A DNA stretch of 64,000 nt from Mesocricetibacter intestinalis (GCF_004363295.1 NZ_SNYQ01000005.1:81728-145727); one strand, 5' to 3'. Shown: positions 1 to 10,327, numbered from the stretch's first letter. Translations and numbers: made by a program. Notes: a model not told the origin generated them from the sequence alone.

Positions 1-412
1 GTGCAATCAGGCGTAAATAAAGGGTATCCAGGGTATCTACGTCGGCCACCAAACGGTTGAGCAGATCGGCATTACGGTAGCGGTTTAATACCGCCGGGCT
101 AAGGGGAATTATTTTGCTGAAAATGCGTACCCGCAGCTTGGCTAAAATGCGAAAAGTGGCATCATGAGTAACTATTTTTTCAAAATAGCGGGCGACGGTT
201 CTGCCGATGGCCAGCCCGCGTACGCTGGCCGAAGGATAAAAGAAGTTAAACAGGCTGCCGATACCGGCGATCGCCGTCGCCGCCAGAAACCAACCGGATA
301 AGGTCAGCAAGCCGATACTGGAGGCTAGTCCGGCAATCATCAGCACAATACCGAAAATAAGCGGGAAACGGGCGTGGTTAAATAGTTTCAGATAAGGAAG
401 CAGAGAACGCAT
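1..412 (-). CDS. cydC: CydC subunit of the heterodimeric CydDC ABC exporter (partial, N-terminus only)
   Basis: The first 137 codons of an ABC exporter subunit are present, beginning MRSLLPYLKLFNHARF; the rest lies beyond the window edge. Visible parts are the first transmembrane helices (an I-L-M-I-A-G-L-A-S stretch, then L-S-G-W-F-L-A-A-T-A-I-A-G) and the start of the cytoplasmic helices. CydC pairs with CydD to form an inner-membrane exporter of cysteine and glutathione that is needed to assemble cytochrome bd oxidase. Its ATG overlaps the cydD stop codon by one base (TAATG), so the two are translationally coupled. The ATP-binding domain is not in view, so integrity cannot be judged. Confidence 0.9.
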   Translation of the reverse strand, partial: MRSLLPYLKLFNHARFPLIFGIVLMIAGLASSIGLLTLSGWFLAATAIAGIGSLFNFFYPSASVRGLAIGRTVARYFEKIVTHDATFRILAKLRVRIFSKIIPLSPAVLNRYRNADLLNRLVADVDTLDTLYLRLIA

Positions 413-2175
413 TAATTAATATCCTGTACTCGTTGTGCCAGCAGTTCGGCAAAAAAACCTTGTTGTTTTAATTGATCGAAATTACCTTGTTGAAGGATTT
501 CGCCCTGTCGCATAACCAAAATCTGATCACTATGTTTCAGATCTTCAATTCGGTGGGTAACCATTAAAGTGGTACTGTTCTCGCCGATTTGATTTAGCGC
601 CTGCAATACCTGATTTTCCGAACGGGCGTCCAGACTGGCGGTAGGCTCGTCCAGTAGCAGTAAGCGTCCATTGCGCAGCAGGGCGCGGGCAATGGCAAGA
701 CGCTGTGCCTGACCCACGGAAAGTCCTATGCCGCCTTCTTGAATCTGATAGTCGAGCCCCAATTTATCGGTAAACTCCCGCGCGTTGGCGCGGGTAAGCG
801 CTTGCTCTATTTGCTCTTCGTCCGGATTAATATCGCCGAGCAATAGATTATCACGGATTGTTCCCTGCAATAACAGCGGGTTTTGCCCTACCCAGGCAAT
901 ATGGCGGCGCCATTGTTCCGGGTTAAGCTGTTGCAGTTCCTCACCGTTTACCTTTAGGCTGCCCTGATAAGGGAGAAAGCCGAGTAACAGATTTATCAGC
1001 GAACTTTTACCGGCCCCGCTTTGCCCGACCAGCGCAGTATGGCTGCCCGCCGGCAAGCAAAAGTTTAAGGCTTTGGTAAGCGGGCTTCCTTGGCTTGATA
1101 GCACCACCAGATTTTCCGCTTTTATTTCTATGTGATGCTGTAGGGTCGGGGGAACCTCCGCACCGCCTTGTTCCAGGGGAGAATCCTGTTCCAGAAAATC
1201 GACAATGGCATCCGCCGCACCTATAGCGGCCGCACGATCATGGTAATAGGTACCGAGATCGCGCAGCGGCTGGTAGAATTCCGGAGCCAGAATCAGGCAG
1301 AAGAAACCCGCAAACAGGGTTACCGAAGTGCCGTAGGAACCAAAATTCATCTGACCGAGAAAACTGAAGCCGAAATATACCGCCATAATCGCAATGGAAA
1401 TCGCAGTGAAAAACTCCAATACGGCGGAAGAAAGAAAGGCGACTTTCAATACGTCCATGGTGGTTTTGCGATAATCTTCCGTGCTTTTTTCAATATGCCG
1501 GGTTTGCGCTTCGGTTTGGTTAAACAAACGCAGGGTTTCCAGACCGCTCAGACGATCTAAAAACTGCGCGCTTAAACGGGCTAGGGTCGCCATATTTTTT
1601 TGGCTGCTGTCAGCAGCGGCAATACCGACCAGAATCATAAAAATCGGTACCAGCGGTGCGGTAAGCATTAGGATCAAACCCGCCGCCCAGTTAATTGGAA
1701 ACACGGCGATGAGAATCACCAAGGGTGTAATGACCGAAAGCAGCTGCTGCGGTAGGTAACGGGCATAGAAATTATGCAGATTTTCCACCTGTTCCAGCAT
1801 AATGCTAGCCCAGCTCCCCGCCGGCTGATTTTGTACCGCCGCCGGGCCGATACGCTGAATCTTAGCTAAGATTTGACGGCGTAGGATATTGCGCAGTTGA
1901 CGGCCGCAGTTAAAGCCGATTCTTTCTCGCTGCCATAGGATTAGAGCGCGCAATCCGAAACCCGCCATCAGCCCGATAAAATAAGGCAGCAGGGCATTGC
2001 GATCGGCATCGCTCATAATCAGTTCATGTAATAATTTTGCCAGCAGCCAGGTTTGTGCAACCAGGATAAGAGATGAGGCGGCGGCAAGTAAAATATTTAG
2101 GCGGAATAAAGGGTTAATCGGCGTTTGTTGCTCTTTTAGCCAGCGGAACAGGTATTTCTGACGGGATTTTTGCAT
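412..2175 (-). CDS. cydD: CydD subunit of the CydDC cysteine/glutathione ABC exporter
   Basis: A 587-residue ABC exporter half-transporter, the usual CydD length. An N-terminal membrane domain (about residues 20-320) is followed by a nucleotide-binding domain with Walker A GQSGAGKS, signature LSVGQAQR and Walker B LLLLDEP. The enzyme moves thiols to the periplasm and supports cytochrome bd assembly. The frame is open 18 codons further upstream, but I place the start at the internal ATG giving MQKSRQKYLFRWL, which aligns with the E. coli start MNKSRQKELTRWL. The longer version would begin inside the trxB terminator hairpin. It follows trxB on the same strand, as in E. coli. Confidence 0.95.
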   Translation of the reverse strand: MQKSRQKYLFRWLKEQQTPINPLFRLNILLAAASSLILVAQTWLLAKLLHELIMSDADRNALLPYFIGLMAGFGLRALILWQRERIGFNCGRQLRNILRRQILAKIQRIGPAAVQNQPAGSWASIMLEQVENLHNFYARYLPQQLLSVITPLVILIAVFPINWAAGLILMLTAPLVPIFMILVGIAAADSSQKNMATLARLSAQFLDRLSGLETLRLFNQTEAQTRHIEKSTEDYRKTTMDVLKVAFLSSAVLEFFTAISIAIMAVYFGFSFLGQMNFGSYGTSVTLFAGFFCLILAPEFYQPLRDLGTYYHDRAAAIGAADAIVDFLEQDSPLEQGGAEVPPTLQHHIEIKAENLVVLSSQGSPLTKALNFCLPAGSHTALVGQSGAGKSSLINLLLGFLPYQGSLKVNGEELQQLNPEQWRRHIAWVGQNPLLLQGTIRDNLLLGDINPDEEQIEQALTRANAREFTDKLGLDYQIQEGGIGLSVGQAQRLAIARALLRNGRLLLLDEPTASLDARSENQVLQALNQIGENSTTLMVTHRIEDLKHSDQILVMRQGEILQQGNFDQLKQQGFFAELLAQRVQDIN

Positions 2176-2223
2176 AATATCTTCGATATATTGATTCAGG
2201 AATTGAGCGCAAAAGAAAAGTAA

Positions 2224-2251
2224 CGGCACGAAAACGGATTTTCGTGCCGAT
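2224..2251 (-). terminator. Hairpin after trxB
   Basis: Inverted repeat CGGCACGAAAA / TTTTCGTGCCG between trxB and cydD. The minus-strand product is a long stem followed by a mixed T-rich run rather than a pure T tail, so read-through into cydDC is likely. A weak terminator or attenuator is the best reading. Confidence 0.5.
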
Positions 2252-2261
2252 TAAAGCTTGT

Positions 2262-3263
<1,002 letters not shown>

Positions 3264-3301
3264 CTATACTGAGTAGTGGCGCTTATTATAGGGCGTTATA
3301 G

Positions 3302-4159
3302 TTAGTACAACAAGGAGTAAAGTAAGCGCCGGTATTTGTTGGTTACCGGGTCGTTGTTGCCGATAGCGGAAAGTATGGATAAAAACTGTTGTTTTACTTC
3401 GCCGTTTTGCGCGTTCAGATCCTGCTTTAAAAGGGAGAATAATAAATCCAGCGCTTCCTCGTTACGGTTGGCCTGATGTAATTGAATCGCCAGTTTCAGG
3501 GCGATTTCCGGGCTTGGTTTTTTAGCATAATCCTGTTGCAATTGCTGGATTTCAGGGGTATCCGCGGCTTTAATTAACAATTCGATTTGTGCTTGCAGTC
3601 CCTGCCAACGGCTGTCCCGATCCTGTAGGGGTATTTTCTGCAGAATTTCGGTGGCGGGTTCGGTTTTCTGCATGGCAATATAGGTTTCCGCATACAGCAG
3701 GGCGATATCGCTGTTTTTATGATCGGAAAGCTCCCAGGCTTCTTTCAGCAACGGCAGAGCGGCATCGTAATTTTCCGCCTGTAGGTAATCCAGGGCAAGG
3801 TTATATTTAATTTCTTCCTCTTTCGGTAGAATTTGGCTTAACCGCTGTTTTAGCTGTTCGGCCGGGAGTTCCCCTTGGAAAGCATCTACCGCTTGCGCTT
3901 CCTTGAACAAATAAGTGGTCGGTAGGCTATTGATCCGAAATTGCATGGCGATCATACGTTCGTTTTCGCAGTTGACTTTCGCCAGGATAAACTGTCCCTG
4001 ATATTGCTGCGCATAGTTGCTTAAAAGTGCGGTGAATTCGGTGGAAGTTTTATCACCCGGCGCATAAAAAACCAGAACCAGCGGGGTTTGCAGGGAGAGC
4101 TGCAAGGTTTCATTCAGATTTTGTTCGTTAATTTCAATAATATTTTCTGTTGCGTTCAT
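3302..4159 (-). CDS. cnoX: CnoX/YbbN chaperone-thioredoxin-like protein
   Basis: 285 residues: a thioredoxin-fold domain (about 1-110) followed by TPR-like repeats, ending KYRRLLYSLLY as in E. coli YbbN/CnoX. The E. coli protein guards client proteins during hypochlorous acid stress and hands them to GroEL or DnaK. The position of the thioredoxin active site reads A-P-G-D-K-T-S, so no CxxC is present; E. coli has SQHC there and is itself not an efficient oxidoreductase. The start at 4159 is chosen because MNATENIIEINEQN matches the domain start; an upstream in-frame ATG would run through the glpT-family terminator region. Confidence 0.88.
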   Translation of the reverse strand: MNATENIIEINEQNLNETLQLSLQTPLVLVFYAPGDKTSTEFTALLSNYAQQYQGQFILAKVNCENERMIAMQFRINSLPTTYLFKEAQAVDAFQGELPAEQLKQRLSQILPKEEEIKYNLALDYLQAENYDAALPLLKEAWELSDHKNSDIALLYAETYIAMQKTEPATEILQKIPLQDRDSRWQGLQAQIELLIKAADTPEIQQLQQDYAKKPSPEIALKLAIQLHQANRNEEALDLLFSLLKQDLNAQNGEVKQQFLSILSAIGNNDPVTNKYRRLLYSLLY

Positions 4160-4202
4160 AAAAATCTCTTTTGTAGCGGCTGAAGAATGGGAGCGATTGT
4201 AA

Positions 4203-4238
4203 CAAAAAAATACGGAGAATTTCAAAATTCTCCGTATT
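4203..4238 (-). terminator. Rho-independent terminator after pgtP
   Basis: Perfect 13-bp inverted repeat AATACGGAGAATT / AATTCTCCGTATT with a 4-nt loop. On the minus strand it is followed by a run of six T (complement of 4203-4208). It lies directly downstream of pgtP and upstream of cnoX. Confidence 0.85.
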
Positions 4239-4263
4239 CGTTAATTGCCTGATCCCTTAAGGA

Positions 4264-5622
4264 TTAATTATTTTCAGCGGCTTGCAGACGTTTTTTCTTC
4301 TCAATTCGCATCACGCCCAAATGGGTCATGTAGCAGCAGAAGATACAACCGGCGACGGCAAATAACAGCAGGTAGAATCCTGCGTCCCAACCGAAACGTT
4401 CGGCCAGGATACCGAATAATGCGGTTCCGGAGAAACTGCCGAGCACATAGCTTAACAAGCCGCGTAAACCTGTTGCCGAACCCGCCGCAAAGGAAGGTAC
4501 CAGTTCGATGGTTTGTAGGGAGGAAAGGAACATCGGAACATAGATTAAACAACCGATAACCCCAGCCCCTATAGTAACTGTCAACAGATCGCTGCCGCCC
4601 CAGTAAGCGAACATCGCCGCTCCGACCCCGATTAAGGTGATGATGGCCAGCGGCATACGGCGCCCTTTAAAGTATGTATCGGTCAGCCATCCGGCCAATA
4701 AGGTGGAAGGAATGGCCGCCCATTCGAAGATGGCGAATGCGGCGGACATTTCACCCTTGGTGAAACCTTTTGTTTCCAACAGGTATAAAGGCAACCAGGT
4801 GAGTACGCCGAAACGGATCATATAGGTGAAGACATCGATAAAGGATACGAACCAGACGTTGATATCTTTCATAATATAGTCGCGAAAGATTTCCCAAGTG
4901 GTCAGATTAACGTTTTCCTCTTTGGTTACGATCAGTTCTTCTTGTTCCGTTCCCAGAATTTTACTGGTTGGCGGTAAGCCTTCATTATAGGTACGTCCGG
5001 TACCGAACAGATAGAAGATCAGGGCGACGATCGCGGCGATAGCGGTAGGCACCACAAAATGCGCGCTTTGCCAATGTTCATTTCCCAGCCAGGCGATACT
5101 GGCGCCGGCGATAGGAGCAACCAAACCGCCGCCCACATTGTGCGAGATATTAAACATGGCGGTGGTTACGCCGCGAGATTTACGCGGGAACCAGCTTGCC
5201 AGTACCACATAGGCCGGCCCGGCGCCCATTCCTTGGAAGATCCCGTTCAGAATACAGAGGAATAGGAAAGCCCAGAAAGAAGCGCTGAATCCCATCATTA
5301 GGTTGACCAGTGCGGACATCAGCAGACCGAAAATCATAAAATGCTTCGGATTGGATTTGTCGGCAAAAGCGGACATAAATCCCTTACTGACACCATAAAC
5401 GATTAGCATAGTACCGGAAATAAACCCGATATCTTTTTTACTGAAACCGAATTCACTGATTAATTCGGGTGAAGAGAGCAAAAAGTTGTTACGCAGAATA
5501 TAGTAGGCGGCATAGCCGATAAAAATACCGAATAAAGCATGCCATCTTAAACGATTGTAACGTTCTCTGATTTCCGTTTCCGGAACCGGCGCACCGGGAT
5601 TGGAGCGTAAAAATGAAATCAT
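4264..5622 (-). CDS. pgtP: Phosphoglycerate transporter PgtP (organophosphate:Pi antiporter, MFS)
   Basis: 452 residues with about 12 membrane helices, in the GlpT/UhpT/PgtP branch of the major facilitator superfamily. Several stretches follow Salmonella PgtP more closely than GlpT or UhpT, for example GVSKG-MS-ADK-PK, SEHWQSA-like NEHWQSAHFVVPT, FFEWAAIPSTLLAGWL-like FEWAAIPSTLLAGWL and the end FYLLLFAVAGCIFCCYMTHLG. Members exchange external phosphoglycerates or phosphoenolpyruvate for phosphate. The gene is divergent from pgtC-pgtB-pgtA, the Salmonella arrangement, which supports the substrate call. GlpT is the main alternative. Confidence 0.87.
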   Translation of the reverse strand: MISFLRSNPGAPVPETEIRERYNRLRWHALFGIFIGYAAYYILRNNFLLSSPELISEFGFSKKDIGFISGTMLIVYGVSKGFMSAFADKSNPKHFMIFGLLMSALVNLMMGFSASFWAFLFLCILNGIFQGMGAGPAYVVLASWFPRKSRGVTTAMFNISHNVGGGLVAPIAGASIAWLGNEHWQSAHFVVPTAIAAIVALIFYLFGTGRTYNEGLPPTSKILGTEQEELIVTKEENVNLTTWEIFRDYIMKDINVWFVSFIDVFTYMIRFGVLTWLPLYLLETKGFTKGEMSAAFAIFEWAAIPSTLLAGWLTDTYFKGRRMPLAIITLIGVGAAMFAYWGGSDLLTVTIGAGVIGCLIYVPMFLSSLQTIELVPSFAAGSATGLRGLLSYVLGSFSGTALFGILAERFGWDAGFYLLLFAVAGCIFCCYMTHLGVMRIEKKKRLQAAENN

Positions 5623-5905
5623 AATTAGTTCTCATGGGTTAGGTTAAATTACAGTGAAATATTTCTTAAAGAAGAAATTCGAAGCTATGTTAATATGCCC
5701 GTAATAAAATTCAATTCATTGAAAAATAAGTTAAAACTGACGCAATTCAGCTTTTTTTGAGTCGCAAATGACACATTTTTGCCGATTTTTTTCGCGCTTT
5801 TGCGGAAAGACGGGGAATTGAGGCAAAAGCAGGCTATTTGCGCCATAAGCAGATTAAATACTTTTTCTGAATTTGTGATTTAGATCACAATTTAAAGAGG
5901 TGAAG
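5623..5905. promoter_or_regulatory. Divergent control region between pgtP and pgtC
   Basis: 283 bases without a gene, AT-rich, between divergent pgtP and pgtC. It must hold both promoters and presumably PgtA binding sites. Apart from the CRP palindrome at 5874-5889 I see no clear repeated operator; short imperfect elements (gacgcaattcag, gtcgcaaatgac) are not convincing. Confidence 0.5.
5874..5889. promoter_or_regulatory. CRP (cAMP receptor protein) site
   Basis: Perfect consensus half-sites TGTGA-N6-TCACA, flanked by A/T. Its centre is only about 24 bp before the pgtC ATG and about 260 bp from pgtP, so at pgtC it could only act at a promoter it overlaps, or it serves the divergent transporter. 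Confidence 0.75.
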
Positions 5906-7129
5906 ATGAAAGTAACAGGGTTGATTAAATGGTTTTTATGTGCGGTTTGGACGACGGCTTATGCCGCACCGCAGGAATTGGTGGTGGCGACTACTTTTTC
6001 ACCGGACACGGCGAATAATATTATTCAGCGCTGGCAAATGGAATTTCCCGAGCGCAAAGTCCGTTTGATTAACCGAACTTCGGCTTCGTTGGAGCGCTTG
6101 CTTAATCAACGCAATATGGAACGTATCGATTTAATTTTAAGCTCGTCGCCTTTTTTATTTCAGGCTTTGCAGGATAAGCGCCAGTTGGCGGAATTACCTG
6201 CGGAGTTGCAAAATACCAGCGATCTGATTCCCCCGGCATTAAGAAGCACGACCACGACACCGGCATTTTCCGGTTACGGGATTCTGTACAATAAAAAGCT
6301 ATTGCAGGAGCGCCATTTGCCTTTACCTACGGATTGGCACAGTCTGTTTCAGCCGGGTTATTATAACGGCTTGTTGATGACATCGCCTTCCCGTTCGGGA
6401 ACCAATCATATTATGTTGGAAATGTTATTGCAGCAAAAAGGCTGGCAACGAGGCTGGGCGACTATCTTGAATCTGGGGGCGAATCTGTCGGTGATTTCCT
6501 CGCGTAGTTTTAATGTTGCCGACCGTATTAAAATGGGCGGTGCCGTGGCGGGTATCAGTATCGACTCCTATGGGGGCAATGCGGATAGCGAATTAGGTTT
6601 TGTTTATTTTCCCACCTCCGTCGCTTCGCCCACATTTATCGCCGTGCATAAAGACAGCTTGCAGCCCCGTGCCGCCGCAGAATTAATCGCTTTTCTGCAA
6701 AGTCCCAAAGGGCAAAAGATTGTAGCGGCGCCGAATATCGCTAAATTTCCGATCCAGGGGCTGGCGCCGGGTAATATTCTTTATCCGCAGCAACAAAAGC
6801 TCTTGGCGCAACCGCCGTTGGATCACGAATTGTTGTTGTCGCGTCAGCAGGTGGTGGAACGTTTATTTGATACGGCGGTTACCTTCAGATTAACTCAGCT
6901 GAAAGAAGTGTGGGGTTTAATTTACCAGAAGGAACAAAAAACTTCGCAAAAATTAACCGCACTTCGGCAGCTGCTGCTCGAGGTTCCGATTACGGAAGAA
7001 CAGCTCCGAGATCCCCTTTATTTAAAGCGTTTCAGCCAGGATAAAAATTTTGCCTCGGAACAGGAACAGCAATGGTCCGAGTTTTTTCGCCGTCGCCTCA
7101 GCCTTGTGCTAAGCGGTTTGGGAGAATAG
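5906..7129 (+). CDS. pgtC: PgtC-like periplasmic binding protein, input component of the phosphoglycerate sensor
   Basis: 407 residues with a Sec signal peptide (K-V-T-G-L-I-K-W-F-L-C-A-V, cleavage after A-Y-A) and an ABC-type solute-binding fold (ELVVATTFSPDTANNIIQRW at the mature start; SGTNHIMLEML near residue 165). In Salmonella PgtC modulates the PgtB kinase so that pgtP is induced by phosphoglycerates. I start at the ATG at 5906, five bases after an AAAGAGG ribosome site; a GTG at 5900 overlaps that site. pgtB begins 2 bases after its stop, so the genes form one operon. Confidence 0.85.
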   Translation: MKVTGLIKWFLCAVWTTAYAAPQELVVATTFSPDTANNIIQRWQMEFPERKVRLINRTSASLERLLNQRNMERIDLILSSSPFLFQALQDKRQLAELPAELQNTSDLIPPALRSTTTTPAFSGYGILYNKKLLQERHLPLPTDWHSLFQPGYYNGLLMTSPSRSGTNHIMLEMLLQQKGWQRGWATILNLGANLSVISSRSFNVADRIKMGGAVAGISIDSYGGNADSELGFVYFPTSVASPTFIAVHKDSLQPRAAAELIAFLQSPKGQKIVAAPNIAKFPIQGLAPGNILYPQQQKLLAQPPLDHELLLSRQQVVERLFDTAVTFRLTQLKEVWGLIYQKEQKTSQKLTALRQLLLEVPITEEQLRDPLYLKRFSQDKNFASEQEQQWSEFFRRRLSLVLSGLGE

Positions 7130-7131
7130 CA

Positions 7132-9039
7132 ATGAACGGTAAAAAAAGAATTACCCATATTTTAAGATACGCTTTTGCGGTAGGGTTGTTTTTTACTTTT
7201 CTGATCGGGGTTGTCAGCCTGCTTTCATGGTATCAGCAAACCAAACAGGTGAATTATATTCTGCAGGATTACTTTCCGAAAACGAATTTAATTTTAAAGT
7301 TGGAAGAGGATATTAACGGCTTTATCAGCGAACTGGATCGCTTTGCCTTGATTAAAAATAATTCTGCCCGACAGCAGGCATTTAAACAGCTTAATTTGCA
7401 GTTGTCCGATATAGAAAATCTGATTGCACGCTTATCCGATGCGGAATACGCACGTATTTTTCCTGAAAATCTGAATGGGTTAAGGGAACTGGTGGATAAT
7501 ATTAATCGCAATATTCTGCACGCTTTGCAGCTCGAACAGGAAAGACAGGCGCTCATTACCAAAATACAATGGCAGCATGATGATTTTAATAATGAATTTA
7601 TTGCGTTATTACAAGAACTTAATTGGCAGCAAGTAAATTTTTCCGAACAAAGCCGATATGCCGGAAATCGCCTATGGGTAACCTTACAGAATGAATTGCA
7701 GACCCTTTATTCTCTGGCCAAAACGGAAGAACAGATAAAGAGCGAATTGTTGCAGTTTTTGTATCAATCGGATCAATCGAACAAAGATAAAGAATATGAG
7801 AAAAGCAAGCGCCTGATCCGCATGTTGTACCCGCACAATATGCCGGCGGCCCGCGCCAGCATAGTCCCCTTGCAACAAATGATCGAATCTATGGTCGCGA
7901 TGCTTGATTCCGACGAGGGGATTGATAATCTGGTCGCCAATTTTCGTCGCTATCAGGCTTCGGTACTGGAAACAAAAGTAAACAAGGATAAACGTCTGGA
8001 ATCCCTTAAACAGGTAACGGATAAACTATTTGCCAAATACACTACAAAATTTACCCGCTTAAATCAGCAACTGGAAAAACAGACTCGGTTGAGCGGTTTG
8101 ATTATCGGGGGGATCTTGATTCTTTCCTTAGCGTTTATCTGGGGATTTAATCGCTTTTACATCAAACTGAATCTAACCCGCAGATTCGAACAACTGATTG
8201 ATTCGGTAAAAAGATTAAACCGCGGCGACGAGGAGCTTGCCCTTAACTTTGAAGGTAAGGATGAAATTTCGCAACTGAATAAATTATTGCAATCCCATTC
8301 CGAGCTGATTAAAGAACGGCAGCGAATTGAAGAAAACCTGCGCAATACCCAAAACGAACTGATTCAGACCGCAAAATTTGCAGTTGTAGGGCAGACCATG
8401 ACCACCTTGGCTCATGAAATTAATCAGCCCTTAAATGCCATTTCCATTTATCTGTTCGGCTTAAAAAAATTTATACAGGGACAGGATTATTCCAATGCGC
8501 TGGATTATACGGATAAAATCACCCGCCTGAGTAACAGAATCGGCAATATTATTAAAGGATTGCGCCAGTTTAGCAAGCGTCATGATCAGCGAGAGCTGGA
8601 ACAGGTGGATATCGCCGAGGCGGTGAATGAAGCCTGGGCATTGTTGGAATTTCGTCATCGTCCTTTGCGGGCGCAGCTAAGTTTGAAGGGCAATGGAATG
8701 GTAGCGGCAAATAAAGGATTGTTGGAACAGATCCTGGTGAATCTGTTTACCAATTCGTTGGAAGCCTGCCGCAACACCCCGAAAATCCATATAGAGGTTA
8801 TAAGGGACGAAACTTCCGTCAGCATAAGGATTAAAGATAACGGAGAGGGATGGGGAACGGAATCCGTCGATAAATTATTACAGCCGTTTTATACCAATAA
8901 AAACGTTGGGTTAGGCTTGGGGTTAACCATTTGTCAGCGTATTATGCAGCAGTTTGGCGGACGGCTTTTCCTCGCTTCGGATTTAACTAAAAGTGCGGTG
9001 GTTATTTTGAATTTTCCGTACCTCAATTCACAGGAATAA
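7132..9039 (+). CDS. pgtB: PgtB sensor histidine kinase
   Basis: 635 residues. A membrane helix near residues 10-30 and a second near 325-345 bracket a large, mostly helical periplasmic domain. After it come a HAMP-like linker, the H-box T-L-A-H-E-I-N-Q-P-L (His428), the N-box VNLFTNSLEAC, G1 IKDNGEGWG and G2 GLGLGLTIC. The kinase would sense PgtC and phosphorylate PgtA. The start at 7132 follows GGAG by 7 bases; an upstream in-frame ATG lies inside pgtC. The next gene begins 2 bases after the stop. Confidence 0.9.
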   Translation: MNGKKRITHILRYAFAVGLFFTFLIGVVSLLSWYQQTKQVNYILQDYFPKTNLILKLEEDINGFISELDRFALIKNNSARQQAFKQLNLQLSDIENLIARLSDAEYARIFPENLNGLRELVDNINRNILHALQLEQERQALITKIQWQHDDFNNEFIALLQELNWQQVNFSEQSRYAGNRLWVTLQNELQTLYSLAKTEEQIKSELLQFLYQSDQSNKDKEYEKSKRLIRMLYPHNMPAARASIVPLQQMIESMVAMLDSDEGIDNLVANFRRYQASVLETKVNKDKRLESLKQVTDKLFAKYTTKFTRLNQQLEKQTRLSGLIIGGILILSLAFIWGFNRFYIKLNLTRRFEQLIDSVKRLNRGDEELALNFEGKDEISQLNKLLQSHSELIKERQRIEENLRNTQNELIQTAKFAVVGQTMTTLAHEINQPLNAISIYLFGLKKFIQGQDYSNALDYTDKITRLSNRIGNIIKGLRQFSKRHDQRELEQVDIAEAVNEAWALLEFRHRPLRAQLSLKGNGMVAANKGLLEQILVNLFTNSLEACRNTPKIHIEVIRDETSVSIRIKDNGEGWGTESVDKLLQPFYTNKNVGLGLGLTICQRIMQQFGGRLFLASDLTKSAVVILNFPYLNSQE

Positions 9040-9041
9040 TT

Positions 9042-10289
9042 ATGGCAGAGAAAGAGCAGATATTTTTAGTCGATGATGATCAGGACGTATTGGATGCCTA
9101 CTGCGCCTTGTTGGAAATGGAAGGCTATGCGCCCCAAGCTTTTACCGATCCGCAACAGGCGCTTGATGCCCTAGAGCCGGACTGGCCGGGCGTAGTGGTC
9201 AGCGATATCTATATGCCGGTCTTATCGGGCTGGCAGTTATTACAAGATATTCGGGATAAGGATAAACATTTACCGGTGATTCTGATTACAGGTCATGGCG
9301 ATGTACCCATGGCCATAGAAGCGATGCAACAGGGCGCCTTTTATTTTATTGAAAAGCCCGTTGAACCGGAGCGACTGTTAACCCAAATCCGCCAGGCTTT
9401 GCTGCAACGGCGCCGCTATTTATCCCTTAAAAGCTCGCAGCAACAGGAACTGGAATTACAATTTATCGGGCGCAGCAGCTGGATTAAGCAGTTAAGAGCC
9501 TATTTACAGCAGCTGGCGGAAACGGATCTACCGGTATTTATTTTCGGCCAGCCCGGTAGCGGTAGAAGCTTAACCGCCCGTTATCTGTATAAATTATCTC
9601 AGCCCCGTTTCAGCACCTGTAAAACTCTGGAACTGCTCTCCGATTATGATGATGAACAGTTACAGCAATATTTGGCGGGTTTAGCCGAAGGTGTGCTGAT
9701 TATTAAAAATATTGAACATCTGAGCGAAGCGGCGCAAAAAGTGCTGACCCAATATATTCATTACGCCGATTCCAAACTACGGATTATCGCCCTCAGCCGC
9801 TATTCCCCTCAGCAATTGCTGACGGAATCCAAATTGCTGCCGGAACTGTTCTATGCTTTTTCCCTAACCTGCATAGAATGTATTCCCTTGTCCCGTCGTC
9901 CCGCAGATATCGAAGTATTGTTCCGGCATTATCTGGAATTAACCTGCCGCAAGTTGAATAAACGCAAGCCCCAGATTAACGCCGATTTTATTAAAAAACT
10001 TACGGCTCAACCCTGGCCGGGCAACATTACCCAACTGATTCATACCGCCGAACTCTATGCCGTGGGCGTGCGAGTACGCAACGAAGATCTGCATTTTATC
10101 CCGGAACGACAGGACGGCCTGTCGCTGGATAACCGCATTGATGAATACGAGAAAAAAGTCATTACCGATGTACTGGATATGTTTCAGGGCAAAATTAACG
10201 ACGCAGCGGCCTATTTACAGATCCCGCGCAAAAAATTGTATTTAAGAATGAAAAAATACGCCCTGAATAAAGCGGATTATAAAGAGTAA
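9042..10289 (+). CDS. pgtA: PgtA response regulator (NtrC-like architecture)
   Basis: 415 residues in three parts: receiver (acidic cluster V-D-D-D, phosphoacceptor Asp55 in VVSDIYMP, Thr in ILITGH, Lys in IEKPVE), AAA+ domain (about 140-340) and a Fis-type helix-turn-helix at the end (NDAAAYLQIPRKKLYLRMKK). The AAA+ domain is degenerate: Walker A reads GQPGSGRS with Arg175 in place of the catalytic Lys, and no GAFTGA loop for sigma-54 contact is visible. This fits a sigma-70 regulator; H. influenzae, for one, has no rpoN. Last gene of pgtCBA, followed by a strong terminator. Confidence 0.9.
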   Translation: MAEKEQIFLVDDDQDVLDAYCALLEMEGYAPQAFTDPQQALDALEPDWPGVVVSDIYMPVLSGWQLLQDIRDKDKHLPVILITGHGDVPMAIEAMQQGAFYFIEKPVEPERLLTQIRQALLQRRRYLSLKSSQQQELELQFIGRSSWIKQLRAYLQQLAETDLPVFIFGQPGSGRSLTARYLYKLSQPRFSTCKTLELLSDYDDEQLQQYLAGLAEGVLIIKNIEHLSEAAQKVLTQYIHYADSKLRIIALSRYSPQQLLTESKLLPELFYAFSLTCIECIPLSRRPADIEVLFRHYLELTCRKLNKRKPQINADFIKKLTAQPWPGNITQLIHTAELYAVGVRVRNEDLHFIPERQDGLSLDNRIDEYEKKVITDVLDMFQGKINDAAAYLQIPRKKLYLRMKKYALNKADYKE

Positions 10290-10327
10290 AAGACAACACC
10301 GACAAAATACAAGAGTAGAATAAATTT

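Noticed and set aside
4264..5622. Call as glpT
   Set aside because: Sequence blocks and the divergent pgtCBA regulators fit PgtP better; glpT kept as the alternative.
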